From NCBI RefSeq assembly GCF_048544455.1, contig NC_133529.1, positions 47,221,456 through 47,285,455 of the forward strand: DNA of 64,000 nt. The letters are read 5' to 3'. The DNA is from Silene latifolia (taxonomy: Eukaryota; Streptophyta; Magnoliopsida; Caryophyllales; Caryophyllaceae). The notes beneath the pieces were generated by a model. That model was not told where the DNA came from. It ran no database searches and was given only the letters and a program-made list of their open reading frames with translations. Position numbers and translations under genes: made by a program. Positions 23,956 through 35,647 of this stretch are shown one piece after another (positions within the stretch are counted from its first letter, which is position 1; each line of letters starts with the position of its first letter).

Positions 23956-25129
23956 CAGTGGCGGATTTCCCTTATGTTGGGCCGGGGCCAGGCCCCCCCT
24001 GTGATTATGGCCCAACTGCTATTTCTCAAATGAAATGTTTGGAAACTTTCAGTATTTTAAGATGCTGGCCCCCCTTAATAAAGTCCAAGACCATACTCTT
24101 TCGACTTCTCATCGATAATACGGAAATATTACCTCCACTTGCATTAAATGCTCCGTTCATTCCCAAAATTACATAATCAACAATAATTATTTTCTTTGGG
24201 TGATAATCAATGATAATACTCCGTAACTTAAAGTGCTAACATTGAATACAGCAAGTTTTTGGATAATAAAACTGGAATTGATTGGATGAAAAAGGAATCA
24301 CCCATCAATTGGTATTTAGATCAATTGGTAAAAGGCTGTTCTAACTTAATTAGACGTCTCATGTTTGAGCCCTAGGACTCTGTTGTGTTGAAACTCATGA
24401 GAGCGAGTTTTAGCGCCCTAATAGTGATCCTACCCGACTTAAATTCGGACTAAGCCGAATGGTCTACACAAAAAAAACTATATATGTTATTATAAACACA
24501 AATTCTCATTATAACGGAGATATCCGTCTATAGTTATAAACGGGCCAAATATCACCACTTTAAGCATATTTGACCCGTCTTTCACTTTAGACGGATATAT
24601 CCGTCCATATTGAGACTAATTGTATTATAAAAGCACCACTTTTTAAAGTGGTCAATTACTAATATAAAATGGTCATTAATTATCATAAACTGGTCGTTTT
24701 TTGTTCATTACATCATATAACTGTTGCACCCAATAACTACTACAAATCTACAATAGTATGGTAAATAAATGATCATTTGTCAGCATTTTCCATTACAAAT
24801 TTGAAGGGTATTAATTCGGTTTGATAGTTTTTAACAATTTTTTTTGGTTGCTAATAAAATTTCTATAGTTTTATTTATTCGTGTACCAAGTATATTTTTA
24901 TTGAACTAGTCGTTACTATAATAAAAATTGTGAGTTTAATTTCTTTCCTCTTCGTCAATATTTTATCTTAGATATGTGATTTTTTTTTTTTGTGAAATGT
25001 GTTTATATATAAAGTTATATTATAAAACTTTTTTTTTTAAACTGGATAAACTATCGTCTTTTTTAAAGTAATTCAGATTCAACTATTTTTTTTTCGGCCC
25101 CCTAAAAATATCTTCAAGATCCGCCACTG
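23956..25129. mobile_element. Non-autonomous hAT-type DNA transposon in RepHel intron 1
   Basis: The element begins CAGTGGCGGA and ends TCCGCCACTG, perfect terminal inverted repeats of 10 bp. It is flanked by identical 8-bp target-site duplications GTTTTTGG (23948-23955 and 25130-25137). An 8-bp duplication is the hAT hallmark. The 1174-bp interior has no transposase; the small frame at its left end is a by-product of the end sequence. Confidence 0.93.
24504..24615. repeat. Small inverted-repeat element (MITE-like) nested in the hAT element
   Basis: The arms at 24504-24529 and 24589-24615 are reverse complements with few mismatches (TCTCATTATAACGGAGATAT against TCTCAATATGGACGGATATA). Total length is about 112 bp. 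I could not settle a target duplication. Confidence 0.6.
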
Positions 25130-25137
25130 GTTTTTGG
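25130..25137. repeat. Right TSD of the hAT element (GTTTTTGG)
   Basis: Identical to 23948-23955. Confidence 0.93.
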
Positions 25138-28100
25138 GCCAAATTTTTGACTATGTTTGGGCTAAATCTTCGAGTATAGTTAAGGGGTCATTTAGCACTT
25201 TCCCGATTATTTTTCATATTTGCACTATTATCGTATTCAATCAAATGCTATTTATTTTCAGTTGATATATGATTATATATTTAGTGACATTTACTTTTAG
25301 TTGATTTGTGATTATGTATTTATAAAATTTTATGACTGTAGGCGATGGATTTCAACTAATGGGAAATTTGAGCAATCACCAATCAAATGAATTTGGGCAT
25401 AATATTATCTCTCCTTTGAGTGATATAACTAACGGTATAGTTCTATTACTTAGTATGTTGTTATTGTTTATATACGAATTGATGTGTAATTGTATTATGT
25501 TTAAGTAATCTATGCGGGACCACAATCGCAAGAGAAAGGCGAAAAGCTATTATGTCTCAGTAAAAAGAAGCAACGCTAGATCAACAATAAGTGAAGTCGC
25601 TAATTTATCGACATTAAATGTTAATAATTCAAATGCCATAACAGAAGGTCAGTTCATATAATCATTTAAAGACGTGTCTTTTGCAAGTTATTGTTTTTTG
25701 TATATGATATTATATATTTTTCGTGTCCATGAATAGAATTTTCATACTTTTAGGTAGTAGTAGTAGTAGCAGAATAGTCGTCTCCAATGTGAACAATCAA
25801 GAAAATATATCACCTTCTACTCTTGAGACGATAGATTTCACATGCACTGAAGATGAAATCCATATGTCTGAACCTAATGCGATTCAACCAAATATTCCAG
25901 GTTTAATTTCGTATATCTATGTTATATAAAAATATTGAACTTACTTAAACAATGATATAATCTTTTAAATTTTAACTTCAAATTTTTAACAATTTTATTT
26001 CTTTAGTGCATGAACATTATTGGGATATTGGTGATCCAACTTATGAATGTAAACATTGTGGTGCACAAATGTGGTATGCTGAAAGAGTGCGAAAAAACAG
26101 GAATTCTTTGCATCCAACGTTCACATTGTGTTGCTTAGAAGGAAAAGTTGAGCTTCCTTTCTTAAAGAAGCCGCCTCAATTGCTAGACGATCTAATTTGT
26201 AATCGTCATCCTCTAAGCAAGCACTTCATTGATAATATTCGAGCATACAACATGATGTTTGCATTCACGTCGATGGGTGGAAAAATTGATCATTCTGTTA
26301 ATCAAGGTCGCGGTCCTTACACGTTTAAAATGGGTGGTCAAAATGTTCATCGTATTGGAAGTCTGTTACCCGAAGGTCAAAGCCGTCCTAAATTTTGTCA
26401 ACTATATATTTACGATACTGAGGAAGAGGTTCAAAATCGTAAGAATGTTTTCAGGTATGGTGATTTTATGTAATTGTAATATTATGTACATTTTTCCAAA
26501 TTGTTTATAAAATAATCTTATATTTAAATTAAACTTTGCAAAGTGTGGTGCTTCAAATCGTTTTAATGATGATCTCATACATTCGCTTCAGCGAATGATA
26601 GACGAGAAAAACACTTTGGCAAAAATATTTAGGATGGCTAGAGATAGATTGTCTACTGATGTTGATGGAGAAGTGAGTATTAGGTTGATATCCCGAAGGC
26701 AAACAGACGGTAGAACATACAATCTTCCAACTACTTCAGAGGTTGCTGCACTTATTGAAGGAGATATTGGGCCAACAACTGAGCAAAGGGATATTATTGT
26801 TCAAAAACAGTGTGGCACACTAAAGCGAATATCTGAGCTTCATCCTTCCTATTTGCCATTACAATATCCTCTATTATTTCCTTCGGGTGAAGATGGTTTT
26901 AGATTAGGTATATTACACAGGGAAAGTTCTCTCAAAACCAGTAAAAGAAAAAACCCAAGGAATCAATGTACAATGCGAGAGTGGCTTGCATTTCGCATTC
27001 AGGACCGTCCATTATCCCGCGAATTTTCCACGATTATGTTGTGTCGCAAATTGTTTCAACAATTTTTAGTTGACGGTTATATGATGGTTGAGTATCAAAG
27101 ATTGTCCTTCCTTCGACATAATCAGAAACTTTTGCGCGCAGAAACATACAATAATCTTGCTAATGCTGTTAATCAAGGAAATGTTGGCCCATCTTCTGTT
27201 GGAAGTCGTATCATTATACCTTCAAGTTATGTAGGAGCTGATGGATACATGAGAGAAAACTATCGAGATACAATGGCTATTTGTAAGTGGAATGGTTATC
27301 CAGATTTGTTCATTACTTTTACCTGTAACCCGAAATGGCCGGAAATAACAAGATTGGTTTCTAAGAAAGGAGTTAGGGCTGAGGATAGACCAGATATTTG
27401 CTGTCGAGTTTTTGAAATTAAACTTCAAGAGTTGATGACTGACTTGAAAGATCGACATATATTTGGACGAGCAATTGGAGGTAAAATTTTGAACTATTAA
27501 TTCTATTTATTTTAGGATCTTTTAATATAATGTTCTCTTTATTTTTGTTTCTTCCTAAAAAACTGTTTATTGTAAATTAATCTGCAGCTGTGTACACCAT
27601 TGAGTTTCAAAAACGTGGGCTACCACATGCTCACATTTTATTGTTTTTACATCGAGATGACAAGTTTCGAAGCTTGGATATCGTGAGTTATTAGTCTTTG
27701 AAATACCTGATCCAAATGAACACCCGGAGCTATATAATGTTGTAGCAGAATTTATGATTCATGGTCCATGTGGCGAAGGATTTCCAAACTCGCCATGTAT
27801 GATTGGTAATAAATGTGGTCGACATTTTTCCAAAAAACCTAACGAGAGGACAACAGTTGATGGTGAGGGGTATCCTATTTATAGAAGGAGAAAAGAAAGT
27901 GTTTTGCTTGAGAAAAATGGGGAAACTGTTGATAATGGATTCGTCGTCCCTTATAATGCGCAGTTATTGTTAAAATATCGGGCTCATATCAATGTTGAAT
28001 GGTGCAATCAATCAAGGTCTATTAAGTATTTGTTCAAGTACATAAACAAAGGCGTTGATCGTGTGACGATGCAATCCTCTCATAGGCGACGCAATGATGA

Positions 28101-30881
28101 GAACCCTGAGCAAATCGATGAAATACGAAGATTTTACGACTGTAGGTATATCTCCGCATGTGAAGCTGTATGGAGGATATTTTCTTTTAGTATTCATTTT
28201 TTTTTCTTTGTTGAACGATTTGATTCCCTTGCGGATCAACAAAGTGTTGTTTTTAATGATGAAGATCCCATTGATGAAGTTCTAGACAGTCCGACAATCG
28301 GTATGTCTAAATTTTTAGATTGGATGGATTGTAATAAACGCGAGGCTGAAGCAAAAGAATTGACATTCAGTCAATTCCCTACTAAGTTTGTATGGAAGAA
28401 AGAACTTCGCAAGTGGAGTTTAAGAGAACGTGGATTTTCAATTGGCAGGTTACAACATGTTACTCCTAATTGTGGGGAGTTGTATTTCATGCGTATAATG
28501 TTGAATTTTGTGAAGGGCCCTACATGCTACGAAGATATTAGAACAGTTGATCATGTTGTATACCCTACTTACAGGGAAGCGTGTTATGCGTTGGGTTTGC
28601 TTGGTGATGATAAGGAATATATAGATGCTATTGAGGAAGCAAGCGATTGGGGTTCCGGTGTCTATCTTAGAAGGCTTTTTGCAACTTTGTTATTATCGGG
28701 TACTATGTCAAGGCCGGAATTCGTATGGGAAAAAACATGGCGTCTACTTTCGGATGATATCTGCGCCGCTTGACGTCGCATTTCAAACAGACCAGGTCAT
28801 TTTCTCCCTACTTCCATACATATGTTTATTACATTTTTTCCGTTTACTTTTAAAAACAAATTTTGATGTTCTTTTTTTTTCATTATTTTAATTATTTTAA
28901 TAGTATATAATATTTCACTCACAGAATTAACCCTAACTGATGCGGAGTTGAAGAATTATGCATTGTATGACATTGAAGCATCTTTGCAAAGAAATGGGTC
29001 CACCTTACGTAGGTTTGATGGTATGCCATTTCCTGATTCCCTAGCTGCAGTAAATCATGTTAATACATTGCTTGCGGATGAGCTATCATATGACAAAGAA
29101 TTATTGCATGAAGAGCATAAGCAACTCATATCCACGATGACGGATGAGCAACGTAGTGTATACAACGAGATCATGGATGCTGTCCAAATTGGTAAAGGAG
29201 GTATATTTTTTGTTTATGGCTATGGAGGGACTGGGAAGACATTTATCTGGAGAACATTATGCGTTTGCATTACGTAGTGTTGGAGAAATTGTTCTTCCGG
29301 TTGCATCGAGTGGTATTGCTGCAATATTGCTACCCAATGGACGACAAAGACATTCTAGATTTGGCATTCCCCTCAATCTTTGTTGAGAATTCTACATGTT
29401 CTCGAATTAAACACGGAGCATTTGTCCGAGTTGTTAATTCGAACAAAATTGATAATTTGGGATGAAGCTCCAATGACTCATAAGTATTGTTTTGAAGCTC
29501 TTGTGAAGTTTAAGGGACATCATGCGATTTTCAAATAATGTAGACTATGACCAGCCATTCGGAGGTAAAGTCATTGTATTCGGAGGTGATTTTCGACAAT
29601 GCTTGATTGTTCCTAAAGGTAGCGGGCGAGATATCGTGTTTGCTTCTTTGTGTTCATCTCATATTTGGTCTTATTGCAAGGTAATTCTTTTTTCATAAGC
29701 TTCTTTATTGACTACAACTTTTTTTCCAACGTTTATGTTTTCCTCATTATTTATATTTTTTTTGTCATGCAAGGTACTAACATTAACGAAAAACATGCGT
29801 CTTCAACGGAAGTTCAAATTCTAATGTTAATGAAATCCGAGAATTTTTCGAGTGGATTTTGAAGGTCGGAGATGGTATAGCATGAGGAGAAAATGACGGA
29901 GAAGTTGATATAGAACTCCCCGATGATATCCTTATTAAGAATGTCGACGACCCGTTCTTGCTATTGTTCATAGTACTTATCCATCCTTTGTTCTGAATAC
30001 CGAAATTCAGATTATCTTCAAGAAAGAGCAATTCTTGCGCCAACTCATGAGATTGTGGAGACTATCAACGACTATGTGTTGTCCCTTATTCCTGCTGATG
30101 AAAAAATTTATTACTGATTCGGATGAAATAAGCAAAGAAGAGAGCAATTCGAGAGATACACGAAGTTTACTCTCTGATTTTCTCAACTCAATTAAATGTT
30201 CAGGTCTTCCAAACCACGAGTTGAAATTGAAGGTTGGGGCATCAATAATGCTACTAAGAAACATTGATCAAAGACAAGGCTTATGTAATGGCACAAGATT
30301 GGTCGTAACAAACTTGGGTGTTCGTGTTATTAGGGCAACAGTCTTAACTGGCAGTAATAAGGGAGATAGAGTCCATATTGCTCGGATCACGTTAACTCCT
30401 TCTGATTCAACAAAATTTCCAATTAAATTTGAGAGAAGACAGTTTCCAATAAGCGTTTGTTTTGCCATGACAATCAACAAAAGTCAAGGACAATCATTAT
30501 CCCATGTTGGTCTTTATCTTCCTAGACCTGTTTTTAGTCATGGCCAACTCTATGTTGCTATCTCGAGGGTGACAAGTAAAAAAGGTTTGAAAATACTTAT
30601 TTGGAACAGCGAATCTGACACATGTAATTTAACTTCTAATGTTGTTTACCATGAAATATTTGAATATTTGGAATAGTATTTGTTGTAAGTATATAATATA
30701 TTTTATTTTCGTAGTATGTAACCAAATATCTGTATGAAATTGCCAATTTTCATAATGTTATTTATGTTGATTACACATCTAAATATTTAGTTATGTACTC
30801 ATTTAAATATTTATACTAATTATTCCCATAACTTATATTTTGCCTGTGTAAGTAAACGTTTATACATAAACTCATATTATA

Positions 30882-30912
30882 CCCGTGCATTTATGCACGG
30901 GTTACACACTAG
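30882..30912 (+). other. Helitron E 3' terminus: hairpin and CTAG
   Basis: CCCGTGCAT and ATGCACGGG form a 9-bp palindrome separated by TT. Eleven bases ending CTAG follow, then the target T at 30913. This fits the canonical Helitron replication terminator. Confidence 0.92.
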
Positions 30913-33754
30913 TAAACATTTAAAGAAGAAGGTCCCATTAGATGTCCCACAACTAACTTGTTGATTCTTCAATAATTTGGGGTAGTTTCCTTTCTCGTGT
31001 CCAACATTTAAGACAATGGAAACTTTATCGGTCGGGATTGATAGGTTTAGTATCGTTATTATCAATAACTTTACTTTTAACATTACCTTGTATCAATTCC
31101 ATTATAATCTTTACTTCTTGAACCTCGTCCTTATCTTAACGGTTTAAGGGAATGCTCCCACTCATTTCAATGAGTCTTTGCTTTGAGAAGCAAAATTGAA
31201 TTCATGAAGATTACTCTTCATTTGTTCGTTTTAATCTTAAAACTTTCATTGAAGTGGTTGCGTTATTTTGGTCAATTACGAATTCTGAAAATCTAATCAC
31301 CAAAACAATTTATCGCTTCAAGGTACTTAATTCAATTAAGTATATGAATAACAATCCATTGTAACTAGATGTGTTAGTCAAGAATCAAAAACCTGTTAGA
31401 TAATGAATAACCTTTATCTATACTCTTTAAAAGAGATCCTTAGCAATGGTTCATTTGAGGTTTTAGAAGCAAATTCATATTTGTCTCTAGCTACGATGTT
31501 TTAATGGAGGTTTTGAAAAATCGAAATGATATCGTATATGAATTGTGGTAAAGAAATAGAACAATATAATAACGGAATAGTGGAAAACTTAACATTTATC
31601 GTTTTAATAATACTTGTAAATAACAAGTAAAGCATTTACATAGTGACCTCTACCCAACTATGATAAATGATTCCAAGATCCAAATTCATATTAACTTGGG
31701 GCACGGTGTGCCGAAATACCCCTCATGAATATAACTCGGTGGATTAACTCTTTAATCGATTCTACTTTTAGAACTCTTGGTCGATAAAATTACATTAATA
31801 TTTATCTTTAGCCCGAAACACATCCGGAAATACGTCGTGAATACTTTCGTTGAGTTCAACCCAAATTTCGAATAAATGTGTCCATGATCCAAACTCATAT
31901 CAACTTAGGGCACGGTGTGCCGAAATACCCTTCATTAACATAAATTCGGTGGATAGACATTTATCACCCCACTTCACCAACGTAATAAGGTTTGTCTTAC
32001 GGTAAAGCGGCTCAACTCTTGCTTAAACCGGTACTTCATGGGTTTCTAATTTTTGGTAAGGCTATGTCTCAATTGTTTATTTTAGCGAGAGGTCATGTCA
32101 ATTTATTATCTATCACGTTTTAAGTGAACTAAAGCGGTGAACTACGATAATTATAATTGACACGGTCGATAAACTCGATAAAAAGATAATGCATGTTTTA
32201 GTTATGGCGATTTAGCGATGCATGCGACATAAAATAAAATGCAAGCATAAAAATAAATAAATCCTAGTATGGCCTTTCCTAAAATAGAAAAACTATTTAA
32301 CTATTACATATTCGGAAACCAACTCCATTGGTCCCTTGAACTTCGGTTGTGGCACGCATCTCGAGGTAACACCGTCTTTATGTATCGCCATTCTTGAAGA
32401 AATCCGTCTTTGGGAAATTGTGAATGAATAAAATTACATAATAAATTACATAATTTCCTATTATACATTTGTAACTAAAATAAAATAAATCTATTAAATT
32501 ACAAAATGGTGATACGAGATCACAATAAAATTACAACCGAATCGATATTCCCATACATTTCGGGAAATACCAATTAAAATCTAGGGCCATACTAAGTAAA
32601 ATTACATAATTCAAAAATTACATAAATTAAAATTATGACAATCATAAAGAAAATGCAGCATTATAATATGTATGAATATGCTCAATTTTATGCTAAATCG
32701 CCTTTAATTAGCCAATATCGTATATTACTCGGTTTTTACGGATTTGCTTGATTTCAACATTTTACAATCACAAAAATTACATAAATTCATATTTATGCAT
32801 AAGTTAATTACCCTAACCTCTTAGGACTCAAAATTTAGTCTTCACTAATAATTTGACCATAATTAACTCATATTTATAAAATTGTTCATTAATGGACTAA
32901 AATTACAAAAATAAGCTATAAACTTCAAATAAATCACAAAATTTCAAATAAATTCAAAATTTGAAATTTAAACTCATGAACATTCTGGAAAAATACCATG
33001 ACACTCATAATGTTCAAAAACTTAGGTTAAAAATTTCGAAATTTTCCGGAAAAACAATGTTGCGGTTTATCGATTTTAACTAAAATAATCATAAAAACAT
33101 GAAAAAAATTATATTCATCAACTTTTCAATTTTAGATCTGAAAAAGATAATAAAATACAACATTAGACGTTTTTCCTTAGTCATAGATTATGTTTTATTA
33201 ATTTTTCACTAATAATGTCACTATTTATGCTATTTTTCTTCAAAAATCCATAAATCATGCAAAAAGACTTCACTATAGCCCATTATTTTACACACATCTT
33301 GTAAAATTGCATGTGACAACATATTAAATTTCTATGACCAGATTCGAAATTTAACTCATATTAACCTATTTTTCACCTAAATCCGAATTTAATAATGAAA
33401 AATCCATTTTTCGAGCATAACAAGTCCAAAACTTATGAAAATTTACAGGTTATCTCAACATAATATATGTGACAACATATCCAAAAATCACTGGAAAATT
33501 CGAAGTATAGCTAATATTAGACCGAAAATGACATTTTTACTCATAAAATCATATTTAAATGCCATTATTGTATAATATGAACAATAAAAATCCGTAAATT
33601 TAACCAAAATATCCTAAAACATTTTAGGACCAGAAATTTTAACATGCATGAATTAATTTCGTGATATATCATAATAACACAAATTTTACAAGTTTTATAT
33701 GTTAATCTTTATAACTCGGAAAAACTTTTAACCGATTTGCATGCAAACAACCAT
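30913..33754 (-). pseudogene. Eroded gag and leader of copia element D
   Basis: Read on minus, the part nearest the Helitron (about 30950-31030) contains GHEKGNYPKLLK, a decayed form of the copia gag zinc-knuckle context GHWKRNCPKYL. The remainder towards the 5' LTR is A/T-rich with no frame longer than about 70 codons. It includes two related segments near 31675-31735 and 31885-31945 sharing GGGCACGGTGTGCCGAAATA. The gag start cannot be placed. Confidence 0.55.
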
Positions 33755-33767
33755 GGCTCTGATACCA
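33755..33767 (-). other. Primer binding site of element D (tRNA-iMet type)
   Basis: The minus strand reads TGGTATCAGAGCC two bases after the LTR end. This is the standard copia primer binding site complementary to initiator methionine tRNA. Confidence 0.93.
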
Positions 33768-33769
33768 AT

Positions 33770-35025
33770 TGATAGAAAAGTAGATCTATATACTTACATA
33801 TTCATATATGTTTTAATTTAATTTGTCATAAAATTAATGATTGATCTTATGCATGCAAACAATATAAAATATAGAGAAGAAATCATCATCTTACATTGTG
33901 ATGTTTCGGTTTTATGGGCACAAGTGAGTTCACCTACTCACTTGTTCTTGAGCTTCCAAATATTGGATGAACAAGGTTCAAATTAGAACCTCTCCCAAAA
34001 GCATATACCCAAGATAACCCCTTAATAGATTAATATTATTAGATCTAGAATAATAATAATCTTACTAAAAATTGACCCAAAAATAATTATTTTGTATTCT
34101 ATAATTTCGGTATATAGAGGAAGGATTTTTGGAGTTTTTATCTCTCTAATTTCATAAGATGTAGAGAGCATTTTTATTTCTCACACTAGAAAATATTATG
34201 CAAAAGTGTGAATGAATAATGGTAGAGAAAACTCTCTATTAGCCCCTTGGAAAACCGGTGGGAAGGAGTGGGAGGGAGCCAATGCATGGTGAAGTTTTTC
34301 TATCCAAGAAAACATAGGCTTGCATGGCTATGGCTAGGTGTAATTATGTTGTTTTCCACTCAAAAATAACACAATTTAAACACCATACTCCCTCCTAATT
34401 TTCGGTCCAAATGAGATAAAATGGATTCCATTTTATCTTTGTCAATTTGTCATATGTCACATGTCACATGTCACATAAAATTGTTATGTATTTTTAACAT
34501 ATTAAAAATCAACGTATTAACAAAAATACGTCATAAACAAAAATCGACTTAGTAATTCATAATTACTTGTATCAAAAATTTTACCAATTTATAAATCACA
34601 ACATCTTGTATTTATAATAATTTATTCATTCAAATGCAATTGTTTCCTTAAACAATAATTTCATCTAAGTAATGAAACAATTCGATTACTTAGACCGTAT
34701 CTCATTTAATCATACTATAATGAAATACGTAAATTTTACTTCCAAAATCGTCCGTCAATTTTAAGTAATTTAATTAACCCGTATCGTCATACGATCAATT
34801 AAATAATCAATTAAGAGTGTTACCCTTTAGGTATGACCTAAGGGGATCAACTGATCACCACCGTCGCACGACAGTAATGTCAAACTCTAGTCAGCCAATC
34901 ATTACCGATATGTGTGGACCAGTTGAGTGTAAAATATTACATCCCACATGTATTCTTAAAATGAGATTTAATAATGATATTTAAATCATGTGATCGCACT
35001 ATTGTTGAGGACACATTTCCCAACA
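33770..35025 (-). repeat. Element D 5' LTR
   Basis: 1256 bp, from TGATAGAAAAG to TTTCCCAACA on plus. It matches 9609-10805 at about 99% apart from the 58 bp at 34256-34313 that the other copy has lost. Confidence 0.93.
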
Positions 35026-35030
35026 GCAAG
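35026..35030. repeat. Right target-site duplication of element D (GCAAG)
   Basis: Identical to 9604-9608. Confidence 0.95.
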
Positions 35031-35101
35031 AGCGTCCGGCTCGAGGTCGTGACAAGAAATATGACAAGAATGACAAGGGCAAGGGGAAGATGGAGGAATA
35101 G
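35031..35101 (+). pseudogene. Antisense gene 2 of element B, 3' end after the copia insertion
   Basis: Joined to 9608 the frame continues as ERPARGRDKKYDKNDKGKGK and ends at a TAG (35099-35101). The tail is strongly basic and about 24 codons long. The fit of frame across the TSD shows that D inserted into this exon. Confidence 0.85.
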
Positions 35102-35647
35102 CCCGAGTCTCTTTATTATTATTTGATTATTATTATTATTATTGTTGTAATAAAAAGGTGGGGTTTTTAGAATCCTAGCCTATTCTATTTTTTATTATGT
35201 AACGTACTATTATTATTAAAAAATGAATGAAATACAAAGGTTAAATGGTTATGAAACCGTTGTGATTTTCTATTTATTATTCTTGTCGAATTTCAAATGC
35301 AATGCAAATGTCCTTCTATTTACATTTTAGATATGATGGGTTGAATCCCGTGAAGGATTGCCTACGTATTCACTTAAAAAGTGAAATCAAACCCTTGCGC
35401 GTAGTTCGAGTAAATGTAAAAGAATAATTGTTCTAAGCAAGAGCTTGTAATGAACTTAGAAAATAAGCATGAGCTTTTGCTTACTCTGAAGGTGCGAATT
35501 TAGTTTATTTGATGATACGAGGATGACAAATTTGTCAAAATGCAAGAGCACAGTGACATTAGCTTATTTCAGCTTGACCAGGGGCCGTTTATTTAGTGCC
35601 ACAAGAGCGACACGTGGGGTTACGCGAGGCGCGTTTTCGTTCCTATT
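35102..35647. other. Spacer between antisense gene 2 and the end of B pol
   Basis: No gene is visible. The segment holds a run of TTATTATTATT repeats near 35120-35150 and probable converging 3' ends of the plus-strand gene and minus-strand pol. Confidence 0.6.

Larger units (their letters stand above)
21914..30676 (+). pseudogene. Helitron Rep-helicase (RepHel) gene, decayed
   Basis: A probable first exon is 21914-21980 (MERRNSSNSHRNKRKRNSRY, basic, donor GTATGT), joining to 25342-25434 across a 3.4-kb intron. Later exons include a zinc-finger-like segment (YECKHCGAQMWY, about 26035), a Helitron_like_N domain (26595-27480), the HUH nickase motif GLPHAHILLF (about 27620) and the two-tyrosine motif YLFKYINKG (about 28026). 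The C-terminal part is a Pif1-type helicase with Walker A GYGGTGKT (about 29218), Walker B IIWDEAPM (about 29455) and motifs INKSQGQS and YVAISRV (about 30475-30570). Catalytic residues are still readable. The frame breaks near 27680, 28765, 29268, 29386 and several times between 29500 and 30035, so no full protein can be made. Confidence 0.85.
14124..30912 (+). mobile_element. Element E: Helitron carrying two RPA genes and a decayed Rep-helicase
   Basis: The 5' end is TCTATTTAATACATTAAAG at 14124, preceded by A. The 3' end is a 9-bp-arm hairpin (30882-30901), then eleven bases ending CTAG at 30912, followed by T. This matches insertion between A and T with no duplication, as is typical of Helitrons. 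All genes are on the plus strand, the canonical orientation relative to these ends. The insertion lies within the coding remnant of copia element D, between its gag zinc-knuckle and protease traces. Contents: two tandem RPA70-like genes, a non-coding segment of about 1.5 kb, and the RepHel gene whose first intron holds a hAT element. RepHel has many frame breaks, so E is non-autonomous now. Confidence 0.9.
9609..35025 (-). mobile_element. Element D: Ty1/copia LTR retrotransposon with dead coding region, carrying Helitron E
   Basis: The ends are defined by TG...CA LTRs (9609-10805 and 33770-35025), a perfect 5-bp TSD (GCAAG), a polypurine tract next to the left LTR and an initiator-tRNA-Met-type primer binding site next to the right LTR. 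Orientation is therefore minus. Total length is 25,417 bp. Without Helitron E (14124-30912) it would be about 8.6 kb, with roughly 6.2 kb internal. The internal sequence keeps only eroded gag and pol traces, in the order zinc knuckle, protease, RT. Despite this the LTRs differ at only about ten bases plus one 58-bp indel, so the insertion is recent and was probably mobilised in trans. Confidence 0.93.

Noticed and set aside
23952-24176. 74-codon frame at the left end of the hAT element
   Set aside because: It covers the terminal inverted repeat and has no similarity I recognise to a transposase.
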